Assembly (NCBI GenBank): GCA_027490345.1
Contig: JAIXYF010000143.1
Span: 1-5,313, forward strand
From: Novosphingobium sp.
GTDB lineage: Bacteria > Pseudomonadota > Alphaproteobacteria > Sphingomonadales > Sphingomonadaceae
Direction of reading: 5' to 3'
Length of the DNA stretch: 5,313 nt
A program made the position numbers and the translations under genes. Below, in pieces: positions 5,158 to 5,313 of the stretch; position 1 is the first letter of the stretch; each line of letters opens with the position of its first letter. The notes below the pieces were generated by a model that saw only the letters and a program-made list of their open reading frames with translations, had not been told where the DNA came from and did not search any database.

Positions 5158-5313
5158 ATGGACCGCACCGGTCTTTACGCTGCACTCGATGGGTTTCTGG
5201 CTGCGCTGAATGCGGGCGATCCCACCCGGCTGGATTGGGCGGCGGGCGCGCATCACAGCGAAAACAACGTGATGCTGGAGATCGGCGACGGCGTGTGGGG
5301 CACGATCCAGAAG
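5158..5313 (+). CDS. NTF2-like family protein, N-terminal 52 residues (partial at right edge)
   Basis: The frame opens with ATG at 5158, preceded by GGGAGAGA (5148-5155), and stays open to the window edge. The visible protein starts with an amphipathic helix (LYAALDGFLAALNAGDP) as in NTF2/SnoaL-like proteins and continues with HSENNVMLEIGDGVWGTI (33-50). The pattern 'ENN-x(3-6)-GDG-x-WGT' resembles a group of NTF2-like proteins I know from bacteria and fungi without an assigned enzymatic function. It is transcribed away from the leftward operon across a 93-bp divergent region that holds the shared motif. Only the N terminus is available, so the length, the end and any fused domain are unknown. 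Confidence 0.7.
   Translation, partial: MDRTGLYAALDGFLAALNAGDPTRLDWAAGAHHSENNVMLEIGDGVWGTIQK

Overview
The window looks like accessory, probably catabolic, DNA from a GC-rich alphaproteobacterium, most likely a sphingomonad (Novosphingobium/Sphingobium/Sphingomonas type). This rests on the TonB-dependent receptor next to small oxidoreductase operons, the codon bias towards G/C in third positions, and a pair of REP-like repeats of the kind common in those genomes. Genus and species cannot be fixed from the sequence alone.

Layout. (1) 3-1217, plus strand: the C-terminal barrel of a TonB-dependent outer-membrane receptor, cut by the left edge and closed by a strong intrinsic terminator (1246-1277). 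(2) 1363-3254, plus strand: a two-gene operon with its own promoter region, holding a small NTF2/SnoaL-like protein and, overlapping by one base (TAATG), a complete NAD(P)-dependent aldehyde dehydrogenase. (3) 3255-3461: a convergent intergenic region carrying two inverted REP-like hairpins that look like back-to-back terminators, a perfect 12-nt palindrome and a further 10-bp hairpin. (4) 5064-3462, minus strand: a three-gene operon of a cytoplasmic SnoaL-like protein, an exported SnoaL-like paralogue with a signal peptide, and a short-chain dehydrogenase/reductase (SDR). (5) 5158 to the right edge, plus strand: the start of a divergently transcribed fourth small protein, again NTF2-like.

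How the parts fit. A TonB receptor would import a substrate, an SDR and an aldehyde dehydrogenase would oxidise or reduce alcohol/carbonyl intermediates, and the SnoaL/NTF2-fold proteins could be isomerases, dehydratases, hydrolases or binding proteins for cyclic or polyketide-/terpenoid-/steroid-like intermediates. The substrate cannot be read from the sequence. The most notable signal is a 16-bp motif, TATCA(T/A)TTGTTAGAAT, found once upstream of the rightward SnoaL-ALDH operon (1302-1317) and once, on the minus strand, upstream of the leftward SnoaL-SnoaL-SDR operon (5097-5082). Both operons also share an identical 11-nt Shine-Dalgarno leader. This suggests that the two operons are co-regulated and belong to one pathway.
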